64,000 bases of DNA from assembly GCF_001189245.1 (NCBI RefSeq), contig NZ_LFIQ01000105.1:117683-181682 (forward strand). The letters run 5' to 3'. This stretch comes from Bradyrhizobium pachyrhizi (lineage in GTDB: Bacteria > Pseudomonadota > Alphaproteobacteria > Rhizobiales > Xanthobacteraceae). The notes beneath the pieces are model-generated. The model did not search any database. It was not told the origin of the DNA and saw only the letters and a program-made list of their open reading frames with translations. A program made the position numbers and the translations under genes. Shown here piece by piece: positions 50,897 to 57,966 of this stretch (position 1 is the first letter of the stretch; each line of letters starts with the position of its first letter).

Positions 50897-51009
50897 ATGA
50901 CCTCAAGACCAATAGAGACTGGCCGGGCCCTGTCGTAGTCATTGCGCGCGGATACGCATTTCGAGCCGCCCCGGACGCTGCATCAGTCGTTACCCAAGAG
51001 AGTTAGTCC

Positions 51010-51678
51010 ATGTTCGCTCGCGTCAATGCCAGACCCGCCAATGTGCCGAGCATCCTCGGTGGGGTGACCGCCCGGCACGCCAACTGCATCACCAGCGAAT
51101 TCCACTACAGGAAAGGCACCGAGATCTACGGGGAGAAGGAGCCGGCCGAGTACGTCTACCAGGTCGTTTCAGGGGCGGTCCGCAGCTACAAGCTACTCTC
51201 CGACGGACGCCGCCAGATCGGTGCCTTTCACCTCGTCGGGGATATTTTCGGCCTCGAGAATGCCGAAACCCATCGCTTTACCGCGGAAGCCATCGTCGAC
51301 ACCAACGTACACCTGATCAGGCGGACCAGCCTCGAACGCGTGGCCGATTCCGATTTCGCCCTGGCTCGCAACCTGCTGGTCATGACGACCAGCAACCTGC
51401 GGCACGCCGAGGAGCACATGCTGCTGCTCGGCCGCAAGACCGCGCTGGAGCGGGTTGCCGCGTTTCTGCTCGAAATGGATCGCCGGCTGACCGGAGTCGG
51501 CGTCGTCGCCTTACCGATGTGCCGGCGTGATATTGCCGACTATCTCGGACTGACGCTCGAAACCGTGTCACGTGCGCTATCCAAGCTGCACGCCTACGGC
51601 GCGCTCAACTTTCTTGGCTCGAACCAGCGCGAGATCATGCTGGTCGACCGCGACCAGCTGTCCAGGCTGGACAACTAG
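51010..51678 (+). CDS. fixK: FixK-like Crp/Fnr-family activator
   Basis: This 222-residue regulator has a cyclic-nucleotide-like fold (residues about 25-130), a dimer helix and a C-terminal HTH reading CRRDIADYLGLTLETVSRALSKLHAYG. E184, S187 and R188 form the E-x2-S-R motif that reads TTGA-N6-TCAA sites. There is no N-terminal Cys cluster, so it cannot carry an FNR Fe-S centre; control must be by expression or by the two cysteines (C26, C171). It is divergent from the histidine kinase and is the best candidate to bind the boxes spread over 28-56 kb. Confidence 0.95.
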   Translation: MFARVNARPANVPSILGGVTARHANCITSEFHYRKGTEIYGEKEPAEYVYQVVSGAVRSYKLLSDGRRQIGAFHLVGDIFGLENAETHRFTAEAIVDTNVHLIRRTSLERVADSDFALARNLLVMTTSNLRHAEEHMLLLGRKTALERVAAFLLEMDRRLTGVGVVALPMCRRDIADYLGLTLETVSRALSKLHAYGALNFLGSNQREIMLVDRDQLSRLDN

Positions 51679-51684
51679 CCGACG

Positions 51685-52122
51685 TCAGGGGGATTTCGTC
51701 AGCGCATCCTGGCGCTCGATGGTCTTTTGCAACACTTCGAACAAGACCGCGGTCGACCACCCGAACATGAGAATGCCGTTCATGGCCGCCATCGGTCCGA
51801 TCAACAGCCACTGCTTGACCGGGATGACGTCGCCATAGCCGAGCGTGGTGTAGTTCACGAAGGCGAAATACAGCAGATCGCTGCCGGCGGGCGCGGCGCC
51901 GAGCACCCAATAGGCCAGGCTCCACACCACGATCTCGAGCGTGTGAGCCAGCATCAGCGCAAGCGCGGTTGCGACCATCACGCCGCTGAGCTGTAGCCCC
52001 GCCCGGCCGGCCGCGCTCAAGGCAATGTTGCGAAGCAACCCGATGGCCGCGACCGTCCACAGCGAATGGATCGCGATGTTGATCGCGCTCACCGCCGATC
52101 CCACGAGGAACTGAAGCAGCAT
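51685..52122 (-). CDS. Two-helix potassium channel
   Basis: This 145-residue membrane protein has a pore loop with the K+ selectivity filter TTLGYGDVIP between hydrophobic helices. It has no RCK or voltage-sensor domain. The ATG at 52122 shares a base with the TAA of the AI-2E permease gene (TAATG), so translation is coupled. K+ flux could balance charge during pH stress. It is convergent with the FixK-like gene, with six bases between the stops. Confidence 0.92.
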   Translation of the reverse strand: MLLQFLVGSAVSAINIAIHSLWTVAAIGLLRNIALSAAGRAGLQLSGVMVATALALMLAHTLEIVVWSLAYWVLGAAPAGSDLLYFAFVNYTTLGYGDVIPVKQWLLIGPMAAMNGILMFGWSTAVLFEVLQKTIERQDALTKSP

Positions 52123-53201
52123 TATCGCTCTCCCGCCAGCCGGGCGCGGTCGTCTCGGATCCATGCCGTGATCAATTCCCAGGCGACCGCGAGAATGATT
52201 GGGCCGATGAACAGGCCCACGATGCCGTGGGCAAGCGTGCCGCCGATCACGCCGACAAAGATGACGAGCGCCGGCGTGGTCAAGCCCCGCCCCATCACCA
52301 GCGGCTTCAGCACATTGTCGAGGACGCCGACGACCAGGAAGAAGAACGTGAGGGCGAGTGCGGTCGTGAAATCCTTGGCCGACCAAAGCCAGATGATGAC
52401 CGGAAACAGCACGATTGCCGCCCCGATCTGCACGATCGCGAGCAGCATCACGACAAACGCCAGCAGCCCCGCACTCGGGATCCCCGCCAGCTTGAAGCCA
52501 ATGCCGGCCAGCAGCGATTGCAGGACGGCGACGCCAATGACCCCGCGGGAAACCGCCCGGATGGTCGCACCTGCAAGGTCGAGGAAGTGCTCGCTCTGCT
52601 CCGGCACGATGCGGGACAGGAAGCTCCGGCACGCCGCTGCAAGCTGCAAGCCATAGGGGAACAGAAACCCTGCCACGACGACCGCCAGCAGAAACTTCAG
52701 CATCCCGATCCCGGCATCGCTGGCAAACGCAAACAGGGTCCCGGCCAACGGCTTCAGTTGCGGCACGACCTCGCGCAGCACGGCACGCAGATTGGTCGAC
52801 GCCCGATCCCAGATCTCATGGAGTGGGCCGCCGATCAGCGGCCAATCCTTGATCGCGGCCGGCGGCGACGGCACGACAACGTGGCCGGCGCCGAGTTGTT
52901 CGGCGAGCTCCCTCACCCCCTCTACCGCTCCGATTCCGAGCCAGGTCGCCGGCCCGATGACGACTCCCAGAGAGATCAAGGTCAGCACGAGCGCCGCGAT
53001 GCCGGCATGGCCGCCGAGCATTGCTGCGAGCCAGGTGAAGACGGGATAGAGCGCGACCGCGAGCACCACGCTCCAGGCCAGGATCGGCACGAACGGGCTG
53101 ACCAGGACGAACGACCAGTAGATCAACAGCGCCAGCAATCCGAGGCGAATTGCGAGCTGGATGAACTCATCTCCGGTCACGAGTTGGCGAAGGGTTTTCA
53201 A
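52122..53201 (-). CDS. AI-2E family transporter (YdiK/PerM type)
   Basis: This 359-residue inner-membrane protein has about eight helices in the AI-2E exporter arrangement: paired N-terminal helices, a periplasmic domain with LAEQLGAGHVVVPSPPAAIKDWP and C-terminal helices with the conserved VGVLDNVLKPLVMGRG. Substrates in this family vary and include Na+/H+ exchange in some members. A TTG at 53201 is the apparent start, since no nearby ATG is in frame. A FixK-type box is centred 75 bases upstream. It is coupled to the K+ channel gene. Confidence 0.9.
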   Translation of the reverse strand: MKTLRQLVTGDEFIQLAIRLGLLALLIYWSFVLVSPFVPILAWSVVLAVALYPVFTWLAAMLGGHAGIAALVLTLISLGVVIGPATWLGIGAVEGVRELAEQLGAGHVVVPSPPAAIKDWPLIGGPLHEIWDRASTNLRAVLREVVPQLKPLAGTLFAFASDAGIGMLKFLLAVVVAGFLFPYGLQLAAACRSFLSRIVPEQSEHFLDLAGATIRAVSRGVIGVAVLQSLLAGIGFKLAGIPSAGLLAFVVMLLAIVQIGAAIVLFPVIIWLWSAKDFTTALALTFFFLVVGVLDNVLKPLVMGRGLTTPALVIFVGVIGGTLAHGIVGLFIGPIILAVAWELITAWIRDDRARLAGER

Positions 53202-53268
53202 GAGCGTGCTTTCGATCGAGCATCAGCAGCTACGCGGGAAGCGATGCCATCGCCTTGCTGCGCACGGC

Positions 53269-53282
53269 TTGATTCAGATCAA
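53269..53282 (-). promoter_or_regulatory. FNR/FixK-type box for AI-2E/K+ channel unit
   Basis: TTGATTCAGATCAA is centred 75 bases before the TTG at 53201 and is identical to the box at 46008-46021. Confidence 0.75.
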
Positions 53283-53476
53283 GCGTGACGCGTCCGGACT
53301 TTCACCGAAGTAGCGGCCCGGTTCGGGGGCAAGAATCGGGGGCCGCTCCGACTTCGCCCGGATGCGTTCGCGGTCGGGATCACGAGCGCGATCGCGCCCC
53401 ATCAGGCGGCGGCCTGCCTATCCGCGGCAATTGTCCCAGGTGGAGGATCAATCGTCCGCACCGCCCTCTTGCCACT

Positions 53477-53490
53477 TTGATTCAAATCAA
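53477..53490 (+). promoter_or_regulatory. FNR/FixK-type box for Gly-rich protein
   Basis: TTGATTCAAATCAA is centred about 121 bases before the ATG at 53605. Confidence 0.72.
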
Positions 53491-53604
53491 GCTTCGGGCC
53501 GGCCGCGGCTGACAGGCTCGGCCTGCTCATGGATCGGAAAGCCGCTCTCGATTTGGCTGCCTTTCGGTCACGACTGCCTGTGTCACCCCGATGTGGAGGA
53601 CGTC

Positions 53605-54024
53605 ATGAAGAACACCAAGACCCTGCTGGCCTTGATCCTGCTTGCGAGCATGGTCGGCATTGGCGCGAGCCAGGCGGCCCCGCTGCCGACCAATGTCGCG
53701 GCCATGAAGGGCATGGTCGAGAGCAACACCGCCCTTCAGGTGCGCTGGGGCGGCTGGGGCGGCTGGCGTGGCGGCGGCTGGGGCTATCGCGGTTGGCGCG
53801 GCTACGGCGGCTGGGGAGGCTATCGTGGATGGGGCTATCGAGGCTGGGGCGCCGCTGCCGCCGGTGCGATCGTTGGCGGAGCCATCGCGAGCTCGGCCTA
53901 CTATGGCGGGTATCCCTACTATGGCGGTGGATACGGCTATGGCGGCGGCTATGGCTACGACTATTGTCCGCCGGGAGGAGGCTATGGCCATTACGCTCGG
54001 CCACGCTACGATTATGGATGGTAG
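53605..54024 (+). CDS. Secreted Gly/Tyr/Trp-rich protein
   Basis: This 139-residue protein has a signal peptide (TLLALILLASMVGIGASQAAP) followed by low-complexity repeats of Gly with Trp, Arg and Tyr, such as WGGWGGWRGGGWGYRGWRG and YGGGYGYGGGYGYDY. It has a short Ala/Gly hydrophobic segment (AAAAGAIVGGAIASSA) in the middle. Such proteins are common in Bradyrhizobium and may be envelope components; no function is known to me. The ATG at 53605 follows GGAGGA and begins the signal peptide. Confidence 0.85.
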   Translation: MKNTKTLLALILLASMVGIGASQAAPLPTNVAAMKGMVESNTALQVRWGGWGGWRGGGWGYRGWRGYGGWGGYRGWGYRGWGAAAAGAIVGGAIASSAYYGGYPYYGGGYGYGGGYGYDYCPPGGGYGHYARPRYDYGW

Positions 54025-54045
54025 TGCCGCTTTTGCGTGACAGGC

Positions 54046-54073
54046 CGGCCTTCGGTGATGTCACCGAAGGCCG
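54046..54073. terminator. Bidirectional hairpin between convergent genes
   Basis: CGGCCTTCGGTGA and its exact complement are separated by TG, giving a 13-bp inverted repeat. It lies 22 bases past the Gly-rich stop and overlaps the end of the convergent 105-residue gene. Confidence 0.7.
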
Positions 54074-54378
54074 AGCAGCGAACGCCGATAGCCGCTCTCG
54101 CGCGCTTCATTCCTGCACACGAAGCCACCATCGAAGCCCCTGGCATAGCGGCTTTGCCCTTTGAGGTAGTAGCGTCCGCGCCGAAAATCGAGCCAGACCA
54201 CGCTATCGCCGGGGCAATGCCGCTGAGCCTGGGCTTCATAGCGGAAAGGCGTCAGCGGCAGCGCGGCCGTCTGTTGCGCGCAGCAAAACAGGAAGGTCGC
54301 GGCGCAGGCCCCGACGCCCAACCTGGCCGCCAGACGGTCTCGACGTCCGCTCGATTTTTCAGCTAATTCGAAGTGCAT
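54061..54378 (-). CDS. Small secreted hypothetical protein, 105 aa
   Basis: This short protein has an N-terminal hydrophobic export segment (VGACAATFLFCCAQQTAALP) and a mature part reading CPGDSVVWLDFRRGRYYLKG, then FVCRNEARESGYRRSLLGLR. The CPGDxVVW pattern recurs in small Bradyrhizobium secreted proteins that I recall. Two Cys in the mature part could pair. The ribosome site at 54378 is weak, so the start is tentative. Its 3' end is shared with a strong hairpin. Confidence 0.75.
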   Translation of the reverse strand: MHFELAEKSSGRRDRLAARLGVGACAATFLFCCAQQTAALPLTPFRYEAQAQRHCPGDSVVWLDFRRGRYYLKGQSRYARGFDGGFVCRNEARESGYRRSLLGLR

Positions 54379-54500
54379 TCATTGCCGCCGGGAATCATCC
54401 GTGTCGTGCTGAAGACGATAGCTCATATTGTCAGAGCTTCGCGGGCGGAGCACCTCAGAACGACGATTCCAGCATCACGCACGGCCAACAAGAGGCGCGC

Positions 54501-54680
54501 TCAGGACGATAGCAATCCAAAGGCGATCGCCGCACTCGACAGCATCCCGGCCGTCACGACCACGACCTTGAAGGCAATATCGCCGTCGGCCGCTTCAAGC
54601 CAGCGACGCAGCCAATTGCGAGCGCCCGCCGGCTGGCTTGCGCCACGCACTCCCCGAAATCTGTCGCTGGCATACCCCAT
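54501..54680 (-). CDS. Possible small membrane protein, 59 aa
   Basis: From the ATG at 54680 a 59-residue frame has a basic N-terminal half, an amphipathic stretch (NWLRRWLEAADGDIAFK) and a C-terminal membrane helix (VVVVTAGMLSSAAIAFGLLSS). The helix and lack of Arg-rich noise at the C-terminus make it more protein-like than the competing frames in this stretch. The ribosome site is weak, so it is offered as tentative. Confidence 0.42.
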   Translation of the reverse strand: MGYASDRFRGVRGASQPAGARNWLRRWLEAADGDIAFKVVVVTAGMLSSAAIAFGLLSS

Positions 54681-54817
54681 GGCTGCGATTGTAGATCGCG
54701 GTGAAACGGAGAGACCAGTGCAGCTTGTGCCAAGCAGTCAGGGTCACGTGCGACGGCTTGACTGACCCAATTGGGCTATACGAGCCGACTCGGCCCAAGG
54801 CCCACTCAACCAGCGCT

Positions 54818-55654
54818 CTAGCTTCCCTTCGAGCCGCCGGCGTTCCGCATCGGCCGCTCCTCCTCCGACGCGCTCTTCGAGGGCGCCGCGCTGCACATGG
54901 AGCTACTTCTTGATTCCGCGGTCGCCGTGCGAGCGGTGCGATCAAACGGATTCCGCTCCATGACCTTCAGCGAAGCGAGCTCCTCCTTGTTCAAATAGGA
55001 GATCTTTCCCGGCGGAGTCATGACCATCCTGCCGATGGCCGACGGAGGAATACGGAGCTTGGCCGACAACCTCGCAAGCTTGATCGTGTCACGAATCGTT
55101 CGACTGTCCTCGTTGCCGTGTAAATTGGAAACCGAATGGACGCCGATCCTGGCATTTGACGCCACATAACGCTTCCTGCTCGCCAGGAAAATGAAAGCGC
55201 ATGCCGAGTCGCATTCTCCGGAAACGTAACTGGCGATTTGCTTCTGGTGCGCGAGCATGGCGATTCGGAAGCCTTCGTAGAGGGACCCACCTCGGGAATC
55301 GAGATCGAGGCCAACGACCCGGCGCTCAGTCGCCAGATATCCGCGAAAGCGGACAAAGTCCCCATCCCGAATATCTCCGCTGAGCTTCAAGACATCTCCA
55401 AAGCACCCCCGGACACGGGAGAACTCCATCGCGAGACAGTTCGTCGAGGTCAGCACGACCGCGATGCTCAAAACGCATCCCGCAATCCGCATCGGGCGAA
55501 TTGCAGGCGCTCGAGAATGAAGCCGACCCGTTGCGACATCGCTTCGGGGTGGCAGCAACCCATGCGTGGCGCTCCGGCCGTTTGCGTCGCCGTCGATAAA
55601 TGTCGCGCGGAGGACCCTCAAAGCGTGTTTCCAGGCTGCCACGGCGCTCCCCAT
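54818..55654 (-). CDS. ClpP-like periplasmic serine protease-fold protein
   Basis: This protein has a ClpP/crotonase-like fold as in COG3904: VVGLDLDSRGGSLYEGFRIA, then the Ser region SGECDSACAFIFLAS and His in ARIGVHSV, consistent with a Ser-His pair. A clear signal peptide begins at an internal ATG at 55492 (MRIAGCVLSIAVVLTSTNCLA), so the mature start may be there. The longer form from 55654 has a GGGAGG site, a TATAGT -10-like element and a FixK-type box just upstream. The Cys-rich C-terminal tail is unusual. Its role in the envelope is unknown. Confidence 0.8.
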   Translation of the reverse strand: MGSAVAAWKHALRVLRATFIDGDANGRSATHGLLPPRSDVATGRLHSRAPAIRPMRIAGCVLSIAVVLTSTNCLAMEFSRVRGCFGDVLKLSGDIRDGDFVRFRGYLATERRVVGLDLDSRGGSLYEGFRIAMLAHQKQIASYVSGECDSACAFIFLASRKRYVASNARIGVHSVSNLHGNEDSRTIRDTIKLARLSAKLRIPPSAIGRMVMTPPGKISYLNKEELASLKVMERNPFDRTARTATAESRSSSMCSAAPSKSASEEERPMRNAGGSKGS

Positions 55655-55703
55655 TGGACCTGGGACCTCCCACTATAAACAGAGCATCGACGCGCATCGT
55701 GGG

Positions 55704-55717
55704 TTGATCTGAATCAA
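55704..55717 (-). promoter_or_regulatory. FNR/FixK-type box for ClpP-like gene
   Basis: TTGATCTGAATCAA is centred 56 bases before the ATG at 55654, with TATAGT (55672-55677) placed as a -10 element. It is the last box seen in the window. Confidence 0.75.
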
Positions 55718-56170
55718 ACCCAATTCAGCAAGCGCGCAGGCGGCAGCGCCATTTTGACGTCTAGAGAGCGACGCTGACCCTCAAGCGCACGCTCTGTGCC
55801 GAGAGCGAACATCATCTACCGGGACCTTAGGATCAGCCGGTCCAATCCAGCATCGGGTCACCGACAATCTTCACCTTAAGTCGTTCAGTTCATTTGTTTC
55901 TTTTTGCCCCCGATCCTTGAGGGGACTGGACCGCCTGAGGAATCCCATTAGGCTCGAAATGCGCGATCAATCCACGCTCCACGCGAACTGCTGGTCGCCA
56001 AGGCAACCTAACGCGGGATGCGGCGTCTCGAGGGTGCAGCGTCCCGGAAAGCCGCCGCTTGCGCCCCATGGCTTGAGCTACGGCCGCTCACACGCGCCGG
56101 ACAACGATGTCCGCAACGCTTCATCTTGTGTAAACTCTCACGGCATCCCGATCGATTTGGGAGAACAACA
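55718..56170. other. Intergenic stretch
   Basis: I saw no convincing gene in this stretch of about 450 bases. It precedes a 40-codon gene at 56171. Confidence 0.5.
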
Positions 56171-56293
56171 ATGAAAGTCTTCTTGCTCGCCTGCGTGGCC
56201 GCCGTCGTCGTGTCGGCAATCGGGGCCCTGGCGCTGAACCGGGTGCAAGAACCGGTCGCACAGGCCTTTGCAACGACGGGCGTACGGCTATAG
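56171..56293 (+). CDS. Small single-helix membrane protein, 40 aa
   Basis: This 40-residue protein (MKVFLLACVAAVVVSAIGALALNR, then VQEPVAQAFATTGVRL) has one N-terminal membrane helix and a short periplasmic tail. I recall similar tiny proteins with a VRL end in Bradyrhizobium. A TGGGAG ribosome site is well placed. No function is known. It is convergent with the formate dehydrogenase operon. Confidence 0.65.
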   Translation: MKVFLLACVAAVVVSAIGALALNRVQEPVAQAFATTGVRL

Positions 56294-56322
56294 CAATTTC
56301 GCGTTCAACGGCTGCGCGCGCC

Positions 56323-57315
56323 CTACTCCGCCGCGGTGACGGAGGGCTGGGGTCGCGCATCGCGCGCATTCTCTTCTTCAAGCCAGAGGTTGTGGTGCTC
56401 CCTGGCCCAATTGACATCGACGGTGCCGCTTCCCATCGCCTCGAACGCGCCTTCCATGCCGATCGTGCCGATATAGATGTGCGCCAGCATCACTGCCGTG
56501 AAGAGCATCGCCACGATGGAGTGGACGATCTGGGCGAGCTGCATCCCTTCGATGCCCGACAGGTAGAACGGGAACATCAGCGCATATCCCGTCGCTGCCA
56601 CCAGACCTCCGCCGATGACCACGATCCAGTAGATCGCCTTCTGGCCGGCGTTGAAACGATAGGCCGGCGGATGATCGTGCCCGACGATGCCGCCGCCACG
56701 CTTGATCCAATCGACATCCACCTTGTTCGGGATGTTGCCGGCGATCCACATCAGGAAAATCAGCACGACGCCGATGGTGAACGGGAAGCTGAGATAGTTA
56801 TGAACATATTTCGCCCATTGCGACCATTCGGAAAACGCCTCGTGGCCGATCAACGGCAGCAGCAATGGACGTCCAAAAGTGACGTTCAACCCCGAGATCG
56901 CCAGAATGATGAAGCAAGTCGCCGTCATCCAGTGCACGAAGCGCTCGAATGCGGAAAAGCGCACGATGGTCCGGCCGGAACGACCGCTCTGCAGCCGCAC
57001 CATCCCGCGGCTGAGATAGAAGATGACCAGCGCCGCGAGCATGCCAAGTATGGCGATGCCCCCGATCCAGCGCAGCGTCACGTTCCGGAACTCGCGCCAT
57101 TCACGGCCGGCCGGCTGTTCGAGAACGCCCGAGCGCTGGTCGGGAATGCTGACGCGTCCCTGCACCCGGTTCAGTTCCTGCAGGAGCTGTTGCTCCTTGA
57201 CCGCGCTTGCAGTCGGGTTGACCTGCTGGGCTACGGACGGGGAAGCCGCGGAGACGAGCAGCAGGAGTCCAGCCACGCCAAGGACGAGCCGAACAAATCG
57301 TGCAAAACACGCCAT
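56323..57315 (-). CDS. fdhC: Formate dehydrogenase cytochrome b (gamma) subunit
   Basis: This 330-residue membrane subunit has a signal peptide (LVLGVAGLLLLVSAASPSVA), a periplasmic segment and five hydrophobic helices in the FdnI/FdoI-type pattern. His residues in FERFVHWMTATCFI, YVHNYLSF and LAHIYIGT are candidate haem b ligands. It passes electrons from the Fe-S subunit to quinone. The ATG at 57315 follows GGGAGG. It is the last gene of the fdh operon, 41 bases after fdhB. Confidence 0.93.
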   Translation of the reverse strand: MACFARFVRLVLGVAGLLLLVSAASPSVAQQVNPTASAVKEQQLLQELNRVQGRVSIPDQRSGVLEQPAGREWREFRNVTLRWIGGIAILGMLAALVIFYLSRGMVRLQSGRSGRTIVRFSAFERFVHWMTATCFIILAISGLNVTFGRPLLLPLIGHEAFSEWSQWAKYVHNYLSFPFTIGVVLIFLMWIAGNIPNKVDVDWIKRGGGIVGHDHPPAYRFNAGQKAIYWIVVIGGGLVAATGYALMFPFYLSGIEGMQLAQIVHSIVAMLFTAVMLAHIYIGTIGMEGAFEAMGSGTVDVNWAREHHNLWLEEENARDARPQPSVTAAE

Positions 57316-57356
57316 AAGGTCCTCCCGATATCGACGCGACCCGCGCCAGGTCGTCG

Positions 57357-57953
57357 TCAGGACTCGATCGTCTCGCGATAGGCGGTCTTCCAGCCCCATG
57401 CGCCTGAGCCGTAGCCGCGCTTCAGCACGCGCTCTTTATAGATCTGGGCAATTATCTCGCCGTCGCCGGCGAGCAGCGACTTGGTCGAGCACATCTCCGC
57501 GCACAGTGGCAGCTTGCCTTCGGCAAGCCGGTTCGCGCCGTATTTCTCGTACTCTTCCTTGCTGCCATCGGCCTCGGGGCCGCCAGCACAATAGGTGCAT
57601 TTGTCCATTTTCCCGCGCGAGCCGAAATTGCCGACCTTCGGATATTGCGGCGCGCCGAACGGACAGGCGTAGAAGCAGTAGCCGCAGCCGATGCAGAGAT
57701 CCTTGGAGTGCAGAACCACGCCGTCGGCGGTGGTATAGAAACAATTCACCGGGCACACCGCCGCACAGGGCGCGTCCGTGCAGTGCATGCAGGCCATCGA
57801 GACCGAGCGTTCGCCCGGCTTGCCGTCGGCGATGGTGACGACCCGGCGGCGGTTGATGCCCCAGGGCACCTCGTGCTCGTTCTTGCAAGCCGTGACGCAG
57901 GCGTTGCACTCGATGCAACGGTCGGCGTCGCAGAGAAATTTCATACGTGCCAT
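57357..57953 (-). CDS. fdhB: Formate dehydrogenase iron-sulfur (beta) subunit
   Basis: This 198-residue electron-transfer subunit has four Cys clusters for [4Fe-4S] centres: CIECNACVTACKNE, MHCTDAPCAAVCPVN, CIGCGYCFYACPFGAP and CTYC with later Cys in LPLCAEMCS. The C-terminal membrane anchor of FdnH is absent, so it docks through partners. The ATG at 57953 follows AAGGGAG; longer upstream frames do not resemble the family. It starts 13 bases after fdhA. Confidence 0.95.
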   Translation of the reverse strand: MARMKFLCDADRCIECNACVTACKNEHEVPWGINRRRVVTIADGKPGERSVSMACMHCTDAPCAAVCPVNCFYTTADGVVLHSKDLCIGCGYCFYACPFGAPQYPKVGNFGSRGKMDKCTYCAGGPEADGSKEEYEKYGANRLAEGKLPLCAEMCSTKSLLAGDGEIIAQIYKERVLKRGYGSGAWGWKTAYRETIES

Positions 57954-57966
57954 CGTCGTTGCTCCC

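Larger units (their letters stand above)
53202..53604. other. Divergent control region with two FixK-type boxes
   Basis: These 403 non-coding bases lie between the AI-2E permease (-) and the Gly-rich gene (+). They hold boxes at 53269-53282 and 53477-53490, one nearer each gene. Confidence 0.6.

Noticed and set aside
54595..54945. 116-codon minus-strand frame
   Set aside because: Its N-terminal half is Arg-rich noise and it competes with the more protein-like 59-codon frame at 54501-54680.
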